Assembly: GCF_001729745.1 (NCBI RefSeq)
Contig: NZ_CP017187.1
Location: forward strand, 62,001 to 126,000
Source: Enterobacter hormaechei subsp. hoffmannii
Lineage (GTDB): Bacteria > Pseudomonadota > Gammaproteobacteria > Enterobacterales > Enterobacteriaceae
DNA: 64,000 nucleotides
Direction: 5' to 3'
Numbering within the stretch: position 1 is the first letter of the stretch; every line of letters begins with the position of its first letter. The position numbers and the translations under genes were made by a program. Of this stretch, positions 1 through 8,553 are shown one piece after another. A model generated the notes under the pieces. That model did not search any database. It worked only from the letters and a program-made list of their open reading frames with translations, and was not told where the DNA came from.

Positions 1-264
1 TTCAAACGGCTCTTCAGGTGCACAACTGTCCTTAACGGGAAGGTGAAACCAGTCCATATGAAGTTCAGCACAAAGAGACGGGAGTGCATCAGCTTGATGT
101 TCAGCAAGTTCAGCCAGTGTCATCATGGTGATAACGGCCTGCGCACCGGCTTCTTTTAATGTTTTTAAGGAATCAGCAACGGGAACGCCTTTTGTTCCGG
201 GGCAAGGGGTAAAAATCAGCTTAGCGCCATTGTCTAAGGTGAGAATATCAAAAGGATGAAACAT
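1..264 (-). CDS. Phosphatase-like protein of the ars operon, 3' part cut by window edge
   Basis: An open frame of 88 codons runs from an ATG at 264 off the left edge, so only the N-terminal part is present. It begins MFHPFDILTL and contains FTPCPGTKGV and a TLKEAGAQAVITMM stretch, which resembles the N-terminus of small CDKN3/dual-specificity-type phosphatase proteins found near plasmid ars genes. The catalytic CX5R loop expected later in such proteins lies outside the window, so the activity cannot be confirmed. It is the last visible gene downstream of the arsenate reductases on the same strand and is probably co-transcribed with them. The family assignment is from memory of similar sequences and is moderate at best. 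Confidence 0.5.
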   Translation of the reverse strand, partial: MFHPFDILTLDNGAKLIFTPCPGTKGVPVADSLKTLKEAGAQAVITMMTLAELAEHQADALPSLCAELHMDWFHLPVKDSCAPEEPFE

Positions 265-299
265 CAATAAAGACTCCATGCATATTTCTATTAACCTGA

Positions 300-425
300 T
301 TAATACTGTGGGCTTGAATCACCATCCATATGGTCCGTATCGACAGCGATATCCCCTGACGTGCCATCATAAGCGACTGTAACGAGTTGTGGCTGGGCAG
401 CGTTTTTCAGCTTCTCATCCAGCAT
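300..425 (-). CDS. Small ORF or gene remnant (41 aa) in the ars operon
   Basis: A 41-codon frame from ATG at 425 to TAA at 300 encodes an acidic, soluble peptide (starts MLDEKLKNAA, ends DGDSSPQY). The frame is open a few codons upstream (through SYRR) up to a TGA, so it may be the tail of a decayed gene rather than an intact one. It fills the gap between the low-molecular-weight arsC and the phosphatase-like gene. No function is recognised. Confidence 0.3.
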   Translation of the reverse strand: MLDEKLKNAAQPQLVTVAYDGTSGDIAVDTDHMDGDSSPQY

Positions 426-442
426 GCGTCGGTAGGACCTGA

Positions 443-952
443 TCAATGAGCGTCAGATCCAGCATTCCCCATTGCCTGCAACTGATTCTGGAATGAAAGC
501 CGGTCGATTTTATCCAGGGGAAGACTCAAAAAAAGCCGGATGCGTGTAGCTATCTGTTTTTCAACATCCACGAAGGCGTGGTATTTATCCTCATCCGTTC
601 CTTCTGCTAAAGCCGGATCCCGAAAGCCCCAGTGAGCCGTTATGGGGCCACCCGGGAACACCGGACATCCTTCTCCTGCCATTCTGTCACACAGCGTAAA
701 TATGAAATCCATTCGCGGAGCATCAGGATGCTGAAAAGTTTGCAGGTGTTTACTTTTCAGCGTTTCAGTGCTGAATCCCTGATCGTTAAGCACCCTGAGC
801 GTCAGCGGGTGAGGTGAACTGGCCGGTTGAGTACCGGCGCTGAATGCCCGGAATTTTCCCCCGCCGAGCTGGTTCATCAGCACTTCAGCAAACAGGCTTC
901 GTGCCGAATTCCCGGAACACAGGAACAGGACATTGTATGTTTTACTCATCAT
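443..952 (-). CDS. arsC: Arsenate reductase, low-molecular-weight-phosphatase (thioredoxin) type
   Basis: This 169-aa protein belongs to the LMW protein tyrosine phosphatase/arsenate reductase fold and would reduce arsenate to arsenite in the cytoplasm. The P-loop CX5R is visible as CSGNSARS, with Cys12 as nucleophile. Two further cysteines in LCDRMAGEGCP (Cys88, Cys96) fit the redox relay of thioredoxin-coupled ArsC. The HWGFRDPA motif matches the family acid loop, with Asp in the DPA segment. Length is slightly above the usual 130-150 aa because of a C-terminal tail. It follows the glutaredoxin-type arsC and is one of three arsenate reductases in the operon. A true phosphotyrosine phosphatase is an alternative, but the context favours arsenate. 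Confidence 0.85.
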   Translation of the reverse strand: MMSKTYNVLFLCSGNSARSLFAEVLMNQLGGGKFRAFSAGTQPASSPHPLTLRVLNDQGFSTETLKSKHLQTFQHPDAPRMDFIFTLCDRMAGEGCPVFPGGPITAHWGFRDPALAEGTDEDKYHAFVDVEKQIATRIRLFLSLPLDKIDRLSFQNQLQAMGNAGSDAH

Positions 953-1024
953 CGCGGCTTACCTTCTGTCAGGCCGGAAAGGTATGATCGGGCCGCTCAG
1001 GTGCTGACAGCCCGACCGCTGGAA

Positions 1025-1453
1025 TTACTTCACGACACGCTGCCCCTGGGCATCAATCACCTGTTCGCCGTCCTCTTTGCTGAACGCTCCCTTTTGTGCG
1101 TCCGGCAGAATATCCAGCACCACTTCAGACGGACGGCACAGCCGGGTACCCACAGGTGTGACCACAACAGGACGATTGATCAGGATGGGATGCTGCAGCA
1201 TAAAATCAATCAGCTCATCGTCACTCCATTTATCCTCTGCCAGGCCCAGTTGCTCATAAGGCTCCACATTTTTTCGCAGCAGGGCACGCACGCTGATCTC
1301 CATATCAGCGATGAGCCTGACCAGCTCAGCACGCGCTGGCGGTGTCTCAAGGTATAAAATGACCATGGGTTCCACACCACTGTTGCGGATCAGCTCGAGG
1401 GTATTACGGGACGTACCGCAGGCCGGGTTATGATAAATCGTAATTGCGCTCAT
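1025..1453 (-). CDS. arsC: Arsenate reductase, glutaredoxin type
   Basis: This 142-aa protein matches plasmid R773 ArsC (141 aa). It uses glutathione and glutaredoxin to reduce arsenate to arsenite, which is then exported by ArsB/ArsA. The active-site cysteine is Cys12 in the segment HNPACGTSRNT. The arginines of the anion pocket can be placed in NRPVVVTPVGTRLCRP. It lies 57 bp downstream of arsB on the same strand, as in R773. Start and length agree with the family and nothing is truncated. Confidence 0.95.
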   Translation of the reverse strand: MSAITIYHNPACGTSRNTLELIRNSGVEPMVILYLETPPARAELVRLIADMEISVRALLRKNVEPYEQLGLAEDKWSDDELIDFMLQHPILINRPVVVTPVGTRLCRPSEVVLDILPDAQKGAFSKEDGEQVIDAQGQRVVK

Positions 1454-1510
1454 AAATCACTCTCTTCAGGTTTGACGGGCACAGGTCCGTGACGACCGGA
1501 GCCAGGTTAA

Positions 1511-2800
1511 TCACAACGAAACGGATAAACGTAATACCAGGGCTACAAGCGTCACAAACAGCACGGGCAGGGTCATTACAATGCCGACCCGGAAGTAATA
1601 TCCCCAGGAGATCCGGATATCTTTCTGCGCCAGTACATGTAGCCACAGCAGGGTGGCCAGACTGCCGATAGGGGTGACTTTGGGTCCCAGATCGCTGCCA
1701 ATAACATTGGCGTAAATCATGGCCTCTTTGATCACCCCGGTCGCCGTGCTGCCATCAATAGACAGTGCTCCCACCAGGACGGTTGGCATGTTATTCATGA
1801 TCGAGGAGAGGAAGGCGGTCAGGAAGCCCGTGCCCAGCGTGGCCATCCACAGCCCCTGGCTGGCAAACTGATTAAGTACGGCTGACAGGTAGTCAGTCAG
1901 TCCGGCATTACGCAGCCCGTAGACCACCAGGTACATACCCAGGGAGAAAATCACAATCTGCCAGGGGGCTCCGCGAAGCACCTTTCCGGTATTAATCGCA
2001 TGTCCTTTTTTGGCGACAAGAAACAGAATAAGTGCCCCGGCAGCAGCAACTGCGCTGACGGGGATCCCCAGAGGTTCAAGACCAAAGAACCCGATCAGCA
2101 ATAGAGCCAGTACGCCCCAGCCTGTCCGGAAGGTGTTCAGATCGCGGATAGCTTCTTCAGGTGCTTTCAGACGGGAGATTTCATAGGTTGCAGGAATATC
2201 CTTGCGGAAATACAGATGCAGCATCACCAGTGTGGCAATGATGGCAGCGATATCAACCGGCACCATAACTGACGCGTATTCATTGAACCCGAGTTTAAAG
2301 AAATCTGCCGAGACGATGTTTACCAGGTTCGAAACGATGAGCGGCAGGCTGGCGGAGTCCGCGATAAACCCTGCTGCCATGACGAACGCCAGCGTTGTGC
2401 CTTTACTGAATCCCAGAGCGAGTAGCATGGCAATTACGATAGGTGTCAGGATCAGCGCCGCTCCGTCGTTGGCAAACAGGGCCGCTACCGCAGCACCCAG
2501 TAAAATAATCCAGGTAAACAACCAGCGTCCGCGCCCGTTTCCCCAGCGTGCGACGTGCAGAGCAGCCCATTCAAAGAAACCCGATTCGTCGAGTAACAGA
2601 CTGATGATAATGACCGCAATGAATGTTGCCGTCGCATTCCAGACGATATGCCAGACGGTCGGAATATCACCGACGTGAACCACGCCTGAAATCAGTGCAA
2701 GTGCGGCGCCGAGCATCGCACTCCAGCCAATTCCCAGTCCGCGGGGTTGCCAGATGACCAGTACAATGGTCAGAATAAAAATAGCTGCAGCCAGCCACAT
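1511..2800 (-). CDS. arsB: Arsenite/antimonite efflux carrier ArsB
   Basis: The 429-aa product has exactly the length of R773 ArsB and is hydrophobic throughout, with about 12 membrane segments starting [15 protein letters not shown]. It is the inner-membrane arsenite extrusion protein, driven by the proton gradient alone or by ATP when ArsA is bound. Recognisable features are the [12 protein letters not shown] and NNMPTVL loops, shared with the ArsB/NhaD superfamily. It sits between arsA and arsC in the standard order. It appears intact. Confidence 0.96.
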   Translation of the reverse strand: MWLAAAIFILTIVLVIWQPRGLGIGWSAMLGAALALISGVVHVGDIPTVWHIVWNATATFIAVIIISLLLDESGFFEWAALHVARWGNGRGRWLFTWIILLGAAVAALFANDGAALILTPIVIAMLLALGFSKGTTLAFVMAAGFIADSASLPLIVSNLVNIVSADFFKLGFNEYASVMVPVDIAAIIATLVMLHLYFRKDIPATYEISRLKAPEEAIRDLNTFRTGWGVLALLLIGFFGLEPLGIPVSAVAAAGALILFLVAKKGHAINTGKVLRGAPWQIVIFSLGMYLVVYGLRNAGLTDYLSAVLNQFASQGLWMATLGTGFLTAFLSSIMNNMPTVLVGALSIDGSTATGVIKEAMIYANVIGSDLGPKVTPIGSLATLLWLHVLAQKDIRISWGYYFRVGIVMTLPVLFVTLVALVLRLSVSL

Positions 2801-2840
2801 AAAACCTCCTGTCGGGCAGAACGATACCCGCCCTTCTTTA

Positions 2841-4607
2841 TTATTTTTCCGCCTGACGGATCAGACGTTGCAGTTGCTCAATACCCGTCGGCGCTTCCTG
2901 TTGCAGAGGGATCAGCGCCATACGAGAGGCCAGCTCGGTCCTGACCTTATTGATTTGAGTAGCTTCGTGTGCGGCCCTCGTCAATAACAGCGGTGAAGTT
3001 GTCTCTGTTGCGACCAGACTGTTATTGATGAGCCATGCCCAGGGTTCAATCCCGGCCCGGCGCAAATCCTCCTGTAAACCGGCGGCTTCCAGAACTGGGG
3101 TAGTTTCAGGCAGGGTAACGAGCATAATTTTGGTCCGCTCAGGATCCTGCAACTGCATCATTGGTGTCAGATAATGTCCCTTATCTCCCATCCGTTTGGC
3201 CACTTCACGATGGTAGGCACCCGTCGCATCAAGCAGCAACAGGGTATGGCCCGTCGGGGCTGTATCCATGACAACAAAACGCTTCCCGGCTTCCCTGATC
3301 ACACGGGAAAACGCCTGGAACACGGCAATTTCTTCCGTACAGGGAGAGCGTAAATCTTCTTCCAGTAACGCGCGTCCCTGTGTGTCCAGAGCATTTCCTT
3401 TCGTGGCAAGAACATGTTCCCGGTAGCGCTCTGTCTCCGTATGCGGATCGATACGACTGACCTGGAGATTATGGCATTGTCCGTTCAGGGTGTTTTCAAG
3501 GTGAGCTGCGGGATCGGAGGTGGTCAGGTGAACATCAAACCCTTTGTCTGCAAGCGCCACGGCGACAGCAGCGGCCAGAGTGGTCTTTCCCACACCCCCT
3601 TTGCCCATCAACATCACCAGACCATGTCCGTCCCTGGCAATATCATCAACCAGCATTTCAAGGGACGGTGCAGAGATGACCTCAGAGCGTGATATCGCAT
3701 CAGCTGATACACATGGGATGTTATCTTTGTCCAGCAGACGCCGAAGCGCCTTCACTCCAACCAGATTTTCCTGCTGCAGGCTTAACTTGTCAGTCGGTAG
3801 TGCGGTAAGTACCGGCGGCATTCCGGAAAGAATACGTTGTTCTCGCTGGTACAACGCACTGGCAAGATTGTCCTGTGAGGCTTCTCCGGCCGGCATCATC
3901 CCGTTTATCACCAGGTACTGGTGCTTCAGACCGACATGCAGCAGTTCATCATGCGTGCGGGCGACTTCAGCCAGCGTTGACTGCTGAGCGCGGGCGACCA
4001 GAATTACCCGTGTCTTTTCCCCGTCTGCCAGTACCGATAAGGCGTGCGAGTAGCGTTCCCGTTGTTTTTCCAGTCCGGCCAGCGGACCAAGGCAGGACGC
4101 ACCGTCAGGATTTGTCTCGATAAAACTGCTCCAGGCTCCCGGCAGCTGGAGCAGGCGAATGGTGTGTCCTGTAGGGGCGGTATCAAAAATCACATGGTCA
4201 AAATCATTCAGTAACGCGTCATCGGTCAGCAGGCCGGTGAACTCATCAAAGGCAGCAATTTCTGTTGTGCAGGCACCGGATAACTGTTCTTCAATGCTGC
4301 GCACCACCTCTTCGGGAAGAACGCCTCTAACCGGATCAACGATGCGGGCACGATATTGTTGTGCAGCCGCCTGCGGATCGATCTCAAGCGCTGTGAGTCC
4401 AGGGACGGCAGAGATGACCGTCAGGGTATTACCGATCTGCTGCCCGAAAACCTGCCCCACATTTGACGCCGGATCGGTACTGACCAGCAGGATACGTTTT
4501 CCCTCATCAGCAAGACGAATAGCCGTTGCGCAGGAAAGCGAGGTTTTTCCGACCCCGCCTTTCCCGGTAAAAAAGAGAAACTTCGGAATACTGTTCAGAT
4601 AGTTCAC
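2841..4607 (-). CDS. arsA: Arsenite-stimulated pump ATPase ArsA
   Basis: ArsA is the ATPase subunit of the arsenite pump. The protein is duplicated: an A1 half with P-loop GKGGVGKTS and an A2 half with [11 protein letters not shown], each followed by a DTAPTGHT signature. The metalloid cysteines expected from R773 can be placed in [15 protein letters not shown] and RSPCTEEI. I chose the GTG at 4607, which gives 588 aa and puts the first P-loop at residues 15-22 as in R773 ArsA. A longer upstream ATG reading (from 4640) adds unrelated residues. The GTG overlaps the arsD stop as GTGA, implying translational coupling. Confidence 0.95.
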   Translation of the reverse strand: MNYLNSIPKFLFFTGKGGVGKTSLSCATAIRLADEGKRILLVSTDPASNVGQVFGQQIGNTLTVISAVPGLTALEIDPQAAAQQYRARIVDPVRGVLPEEVVRSIEEQLSGACTTEIAAFDEFTGLLTDDALLNDFDHVIFDTAPTGHTIRLLQLPGAWSSFIETNPDGASCLGPLAGLEKQRERYSHALSVLADGEKTRVILVARAQQSTLAEVARTHDELLHVGLKHQYLVINGMMPAGEASQDNLASALYQREQRILSGMPPVLTALPTDKLSLQQENLVGVKALRRLLDKDNIPCVSADAISRSEVISAPSLEMLVDDIARDGHGLVMLMGKGGVGKTTLAAAVAVALADKGFDVHLTTSDPAAHLENTLNGQCHNLQVSRIDPHTETERYREHVLATKGNALDTQGRALLEEDLRSPCTEEIAVFQAFSRVIREAGKRFVVMDTAPTGHTLLLLDATGAYHREVAKRMGDKGHYLTPMMQLQDPERTKIMLVTLPETTPVLEAAGLQEDLRRAGIEPWAWLINNSLVATETTSPLLLTRAAHEATQINKVRTELASRMALIPLQQEAPTGIEQLQRLIRQAEK

Positions 4608-4996
4608 GATGGGCTCCTGTCCGGCTGAGTTGAGCAACATGAAGTGTTGCCGCCGCCACAGCTTTTTACCAGAGCTCTACCAGCTTTCTCCTCAACAATC
4701 CCAAACCAGCGAACCAGATCCTGGCGCGTCGGATAGCGCCCGGACAGGACGAACTCGCCATCCAGCAAAATCAATGGCAGGCTTTCAGCGCCGGAGCGTT
4801 CAAGAAAGGCTTTAACTGTCGGGTTCTCAGCAAACGCCATCGGTTGCTGTGACAGATTAAAGCGTTCCACCGATACACCCTGCTGTTTCAGCCATGTCAC
4901 GTCTGCGGAAAATGACACTAAAGTCTGATCAACTTCCGTACCGCACACACCAGAACTGCAGCAAAGTGCCGGGTCATATACTGACAGTGTTTTCAT
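4604..4996 (-). CDS. arsD: Arsenic metallochaperone ArsD
   Basis: ArsD hands arsenite to ArsA and is a weak secondary repressor in some operons. The 130-aa sequence carries the chaperone cysteines Cys12, Cys13 and Cys18 in ALCCSSGVC. The C-terminus has Cys113 and Cys120-Cys121, a variant of the vicinal pairs in R773 ArsD. The family is normally about 120 aa. The gene ends in a GTGA overlap with arsA, consistent with ArsD-ArsA partnership, and follows the first arsC by about 25 bp. Confidence 0.93.
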   Translation of the reverse strand: MKTLSVYDPALCCSSGVCGTEVDQTLVSFSADVTWLKQQGVSVERFNLSQQPMAFAENPTVKAFLERSGAESLPLILLDGEFVLSGRYPTRQDLVRWFGIVEEKAGRALVKSCGGGNTSCCSTQPDRSPS

Positions 4997-5020
4997 TATC
5001 TCTATTCCTTCAGGTTTAAG

Positions 5021-5500
5021 TTAAAAAATGGTCTCACCGATCCGGTTCAGTTCAGCCTGAAGACGCTCTTCAGGGCCGGAAATGACTGATGACGGAAGCG
5101 ACAGAAAAGCTTCAATCCGGTGATGAAGAATTTGCCAGGCCTTTTCGAAAGCAGCGTCGATTTCCTGTTCACTCCCGGTAGCCTTATCAGGATCCTCCAC
5201 TCCCCAGTGTGCCCTGACTGCCGGAGCAAGATACGCAGGACAGGTTTCACCAGCCGCATTACCGCACACCGTGATCACCACATCAGGTGTCACCGGGAGG
5301 TTGTCCCACGATTTACTGTAGTACCCATCCGTGGGTATCTCTTTGATTCTGAGAAGAGCCAGGGAACGGGGATGGACTTCACCTTTTGGCTGGCTGCCGG
5401 CGCTGAATGCATGATGCTCTTTCGGTGAAAGCGCATTAAATGTTGCTTCGGCCAGGATGGAGCGGCAGGAATTACCGGTACACAAAAATAGTATATTCAT
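5021..5500 (-). CDS. arsC: Arsenate reductase, thioredoxin type (first in operon)
   Basis: From the ATG at 5500 the protein is 159 aa and begins MNILFLCTGNSCRS, the CX5R P-loop of LMW phosphatase-type arsenate reductases (nucleophile Cys7). Cys79 and Cys87 in TVCGNAAGETCP supply the second and third redox cysteines of thioredoxin-coupled ArsC. The HWGVEDP segment holds the general-acid Asp. A frame extension upstream to 5566 would overlap the end of arsR and contains AT-rich regulatory-looking DNA, so I reject it. The gene is the first one after arsR. It is similar to, but clearly diverged from, the other LMW-type arsC at 443-952. Confidence 0.92.
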   Translation of the reverse strand: MNILFLCTGNSCRSILAEATFNALSPKEHHAFSAGSQPKGEVHPRSLALLRIKEIPTDGYYSKSWDNLPVTPDVVITVCGNAAGETCPAYLAPAVRAHWGVEDPDKATGSEQEIDAAFEKAWQILHHRIEAFLSLPSSVISGPEERLQAELNRIGETIF

Positions 5501-5520
5501 AATGTCACCATATAAATTCG

Positions 5521-5539
5521 TTAAATCATATATGTTTAA
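5521..5539. promoter_or_regulatory. Candidate internal ArsR operator between arsR and arsC
   Basis: The 56-bp gap between arsR and the first arsC contains an AT-rich imperfect palindrome, TTAAA-T-CATATATG-TTTAA. Together with the preceding ATTCG it closely resembles the remembered E. coli/R773 ArsR footprint (ATTCGTTAAGTCATATATG...). It could be a second ArsR binding site or a remnant of an older ars promoter captured inside the operon. The resemblance is seen directly. Function is inferred. Confidence 0.45.
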
Positions 5540-5556
5540 ATAAATTTTTATATCTG

Positions 5557-5910
5557 TTAAAGACACACCGCTCTGCCACCGGTTGTGGAACTGTTACGGG
5601 CAACCCGTCTGACCAGAAGCGCAATTTCCTCTTCCTGGCTCAAATAAGCCTGCTCAATGACTGCCGCCGCCCAGGCGGGCATGTGCGCTGAAAGCCGATA
5701 GTGGATCCATTTACCCTCACGGCGGTCAATAAGCAGCCCACTTTCCCGTAGCATGGAAAGGTGGCGGGATATCTTGGGCTGGGATTCCTCCAGCGTTCCG
5801 CAAAGCTCGCAAACACAGAGTTCTCCTGACGCTCTCAGCAACAGCACGATTTTCAGGCGAGTTTCATCCGAGAGATTTTTGAAAAGCTGAAGCGCGGTGA
5901 TTGGGGACAT
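5557..5910 (-). CDS. arsR: Arsenite-responsive repressor ArsR
   Basis: This 117-aa winged-helix protein is of the SmtB/ArsR family. Cys32, Cys34 and Cys37 in GELCVCELC are the arsenite-sensing cysteines of E. coli/R773-type ArsR. The recognition helix follows in EESQPKISRHLSMLRESGL. It is the promoter-proximal gene of the operon and would repress it until arsenite binds. Length matches the E. coli protein (117 aa). The C-terminal tail (NSSTTGGRAVCL) is poorly conserved in the family. Confidence 0.95.
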   Translation of the reverse strand: MSPITALQLFKNLSDETRLKIVLLLRASGELCVCELCGTLEESQPKISRHLSMLRESGLLIDRREGKWIHYRLSAHMPAWAAAVIEQAYLSQEEEIALLVRRVARNSSTTGGRAVCL

Positions 5911-5971
5911 AAATACTCCATGGTTTCGTTCGGCTTCATCTTAGTCCTCTCTGAATTCATGTCAACAACAC

Positions 5972-5987
5972 ATTCGAAAAATCGAAT
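5972..5987. promoter_or_regulatory. Perfect inverted repeat upstream of arsR (candidate ars operator)
   Basis: A perfect palindrome ATTCGA-AAAA-TCGAAT lies 62 bp upstream of arsR, between it and the divergent genes on the plus strand. Its position fits an ArsR operator, and it could also control the divergent side. No clear -35/-10 pair was assigned. Confidence 0.45.
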
Positions 5988-6028
5988 ATTACAATCTATA
6001 ATTATGATGCTGAGTAAAGGGGGTTAAC

Positions 6029-6211
6029 ATGCGTATCGAAAAAGTCATTAGCTGGCTTATCAGGCAGATTCCGGACCGCTTTTTTGACGTTTTATCCGGA
6101 ACCGAATGCGCGGAAATTGATGGTATTGCGCATGACGGTTTACTACATGATACTGAACACAAGACAGCATACCCTGTTGCAGGAAGAGGTTTCCGAAAGG
6201 TGGATAACTGA
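6029..6211 (+). CDS. Small unknown ORF (60 aa) divergent from arsR
   Basis: An ATG at 6029 is preceded by AAAGGGGG at suitable distance and opens a 60-codon frame (starts MRIEKVISWLIRQI). An alternative frame overlaps it, and neither resembles a known protein. The 460-bp interval between arsR and the sigma factor could therefore hold a small gene or a decayed one. Confidence 0.3.
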   Translation: MRIEKVISWLIRQIPDRFFDVLSGTECAEIDGIAHDGLLHDTEHKTAYPVAGRGFRKVDN

Positions 6212-6328
6212 TCGGATGCTATCAGTCCATCACATCATCATGGCACCGACAGTTCCCGGACCCCATCCCCGACAGCATCAGAACCAATATCCTCCCGCTA
6301 TGCGGTGTATTTAACGAGAGAGTCATAA

Positions 6329-6871
6329 ATGGAGCAACTGAACAGCACGCCGCCTTGCCTTATGAAGGCGTGGAAGAAGCATGAACACGAACTTCTTTGC
6401 TGGTTACTCAGACAAGTGGGTAATGAGGCTGATGCTGATGATCTGATACAGGAAACCTTTCTCCGGGCAATACGACAACATGGGAAATTCTGTGCCATCG
6501 TGAATGCCAGAGCCTGGCTGTTTGAGGTTGCCCGGCATCTGCTTATTGATAAAAGCCGCCAGCAGCGTCCATTTATGCCTCTCCACGATGATTTATCATT
6601 GCCGGATAATACGCCTGAAACTGTCGACTCACTGGCTGGTTGTCTGCCCCGCATCCTGGATAAAATGGCAGAGTCTGATCGGATTATCCTTACGCTCTGT
6701 GATCTTGAGGGGATGAAACAGGCTGAGTTTGCAGACCGAAATGGTCTGACACTTGCGGCAACCAAATCGCGTTTATCCCGGGCGAGGGATAGGCTGCATA
6801 GGAAACTTTCCAGCAATTGCCAGATCAGACTGGATGAGTATGGTCGGGTATGTTGTTTCACTCCCAAGTGA
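6329..6871 (+). CDS. ECF-type RNA polymerase sigma factor (SigZ-like)
   Basis: The 180-aa protein has the two-domain layout of group 4 (ECF) sigma factors. Region 2 contains NEADADDLIQETFLRAI and ARAWLFEVARHLLIDK. Region 4 contains ILTLCDLEGMKQAEFADRNGLTLAATKSRLSRARDRLHRKL, the helix-turn-helix that reads the -35 element. A short cysteine-containing tail (YGRVCCF) may be redox- or metal-sensitive. No anti-sigma gene follows. Instead a truncated ArsP-type permease lies downstream on the same strand, matching SigZ-permease pairs seen in other proteobacteria. Its regulon is probably that permease and stress or metalloid genes, by inference. Confidence 0.85.
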   Translation: MEQLNSTPPCLMKAWKKHEHELLCWLLRQVGNEADADDLIQETFLRAIRQHGKFCAIVNARAWLFEVARHLLIDKSRQQRPFMPLHDDLSLPDNTPETVDSLAGCLPRILDKMAESDRIILTLCDLEGMKQAEFADRNGLTLAATKSRLSRARDRLHRKLSSNCQIRLDEYGRVCCFTPK

Positions 6872-7027
6872 AGAATCTATTTCCCCTTCTGGGGTTACCG
6901 ATAAGCTATTGCAGTGAAATCCTGTTCAATAACATTTCTCAGCAAATGAAATAAATCGAAAAAAACTGCATCCTTTTCTGTCAAACAGCGTCTTCCCGAA
7001 AAACAACCGTCGTGAGGCCTGTCCGTT

Positions 7028-7390
7028 ATGTTCCAGATTTTCACTGATTTTGCCACCTGGCTGGTCTATGAATGCCTTAGTCTGAGTCCTGCAACCAAAC
7101 TCGGGGAGGCGATCCACTTTTTTGTCGAAGACGTGAGCAAAATTTTCGTTCTCTTGCTGGTCATGATCTACTTTGTGGCCATACTACGGGCCTCGCTGGA
7201 TATTGAGAGGGTAAGAAACTATCTTGCAGGTAAGCACCGTGGAATGGGGTATTTACTGGGCTCCTGCTTTGGCGCCGTTACTCCGTTCTGTTCCTGCTCA
7301 AGTATCCCGGTATTTCTGGGGTTTACTTCGGCTGGTATCCCCCTCGGGATTACCATGGCCTTTCTCATCACATCCCCCCTTATAAAATGA
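7028..7390 (+). pseudogene. Truncated ArsP/DUF318-type permease
   Basis: The reading frame encodes the N-terminal third of a PF03773 permease: one membrane segment near IFVLLLVMIYFVAIL and the diagnostic GAVTPFCSCSSIPVFLGFTSAGIPLG segment, then AFLITSPLIK and a stop. Full-length relatives have roughly 300 residues and continue after TSPLI. The break lies 2 bp before the terminal repeat at 7392-7429, so the gene was cut by recombination at the transposon end. Members of this family export trivalent organoarsenicals or other substrates. The fragment should be inactive. Confidence 0.8.
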
Positions 7391-7391
7391 G

Positions 7392-7429
7392 CTTAACGTA
7401 CAATAATTTTCGATATCCAAACTGACCCC
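7392..7429 (-). repeat. 38-bp Tn3-family-like terminal inverted repeat (right end)
   Basis: Read on the minus strand, the 38 bp start GGGGTCAGTTTGG and end ACGTTAAG. This matches the length and the conserved GGGG and ACGTTAAG ends of Tn3-family inverted repeats. The GGGG outer end is at 7429, so the element extends to the left, over the permease fragment, the sigma factor and the ars operon. To the right lies the interrupted gene at 7430-7695. The other end of the element was not found and should lie beyond the left edge. No transposase or resolvase is visible here. Confidence 0.7.
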
Positions 7430-7695
7430 TCTCTGGCCAACATAGCCCAACCATTCGCCTGGTTTTCGCGGGAGTAAGGATTCATTTCAAAATAACTATC
7501 TACCGCGTCGCTGTCCGCTACAGAACCGTTGTTAGCTCTCTTTGAACCCTGGACCACTACAGCATCAACCTCTGCGTCTTTCCCGTTGCGCTGTACCAGG
7601 ATTTTAACCGTCTTGGGCTTACGTCTTGCGAGCAGTTTGTTGGCGATAAAAAGCACAACAATCCAGGCCAAAAGCACGTATAAAAATGTATTCAT
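7430..7695 (-). pseudogene. Small membrane-anchored protein gene interrupted by the transposon end
   Basis: The frame starts MNTFLYVLLAWIVVLFIANKLL, a single N-terminal membrane anchor followed by a charged soluble part. Its last eleven codons and stop (to 7393) are read from the 38-bp terminal repeat, so the natural C-terminus has been lost. The original product is not recognised. The insertion point is the only safe inference. Confidence 0.6.
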
Positions 7696-7861
7696 AATGC
7701 CCTACTTAGTATGTGATTATTATACCTGCTTCCATTGCAGGCCAAACAGGTTCGGTGCATGAAAAATTGACTTCTCTCCGGCGTATAGCAATCTACTTAC
7801 TGATCTGTTTTCGTATCAAACTGCATGGTATAACCGAGGGACGTACATGGTGAGTCTATTT

Positions 7862-8146
7862 TCAAAGGGTAGGGTTTAAAAAGATATGCTGCCAATTCAG
7901 CAGTGATCTTGACCCGCTATTTCCGGACAGCGCCTTCTGCGCCGCATCACGGTCAGCTGCATTTTTAACGAGCAAAAGAATAGTCTGCTTCATCTCTGGC
8001 GGTAGATTTTCTAAATCGATAAGGATATCACCAGATATTTCATCTACTGGCTCTTCGAAAATATAACCGTAATGCCTGTTGGCCCCAGGTTTACAACATT
8101 GCTGGGCATCAGCAAACGAGGTAACAAAAACATTCGAACATTGCTT
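7862..8146 (-). pseudogene. Coding-like frame without a proper start (about 94 codons)
   Basis: A minus-strand frame between a TAA at 8147-8149 and a TGA at 7862 reads like a protein (YGYIFEEPVDEISGD, LENLPPEMKQTILLLVKNAADRDA). It has no ATG or GTG near its start. The only in-frame ATG leaves 45 residues. An ATG in a neighbouring frame just upstream suggests a frameshift. The product is unknown. Confidence 0.35.
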
Positions 8147-8196
8147 TTAGTCAAAAAAATGCAGACTCAGCTGCATTTTGCGCATGCGCAAAACAT

Positions 8197-8445
8197 TTAG
8201 TTCCTGTGCTGATATCGCGTACCTGGATTATCCGTTCCCCTTAACTGTCGTGAGTAGAAGTTATCGAGGTTGTTAACCGCCTTTCGCGGATCTAAATCAG
8301 GTACATTATTCCAGTCAACGGAATAGCTAACGCCAGCCACATCATCATTGAGGTTTTTTTTAGCATTAGTTTCAGCAATATCCCGCCTGAATTCCCGCCA
8401 GATATGCTTCATGTCATCAATAAAGTTTCTGGTCCAGTTTTTCAT
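8197..8445 (-). CDS. Hypothetical protein, 82 aa
   Basis: The ATG at 8445 follows a good ribosome binding site (GGGAGGTCGCA-ATG). The product is charged and soluble (MKNWTRNFIDDMKHIWREFRRD at its start), without recognisable domain or signal peptide. It lies between the two transposon-like ends with another small gene of the same direction. Function unknown. Confidence 0.6.
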   Translation of the reverse strand: MKNWTRNFIDDMKHIWREFRRDIAETNAKKNLNDDVAGVSYSVDWNNVPDLDPRKAVNNLDNFYSRQLRGTDNPGTRYQHRN

Positions 8446-8553
8446 TGCGACCTCCCATACACAATGGTTTGTCTCTGAGATTTTAATTCACCAATCATAA
8501 AATATCCCTACACTTCGTATATCACTTAACTGTTACATACCTGATGGTGGTAT

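Noticed and set aside
5501..5566. 22-residue N-terminal extension of the first arsC
   Set aside because: It would overlap arsR and consists of AT-rich operator-like DNA. The ATG at 5500 gives the usual N-terminus before the P-loop.
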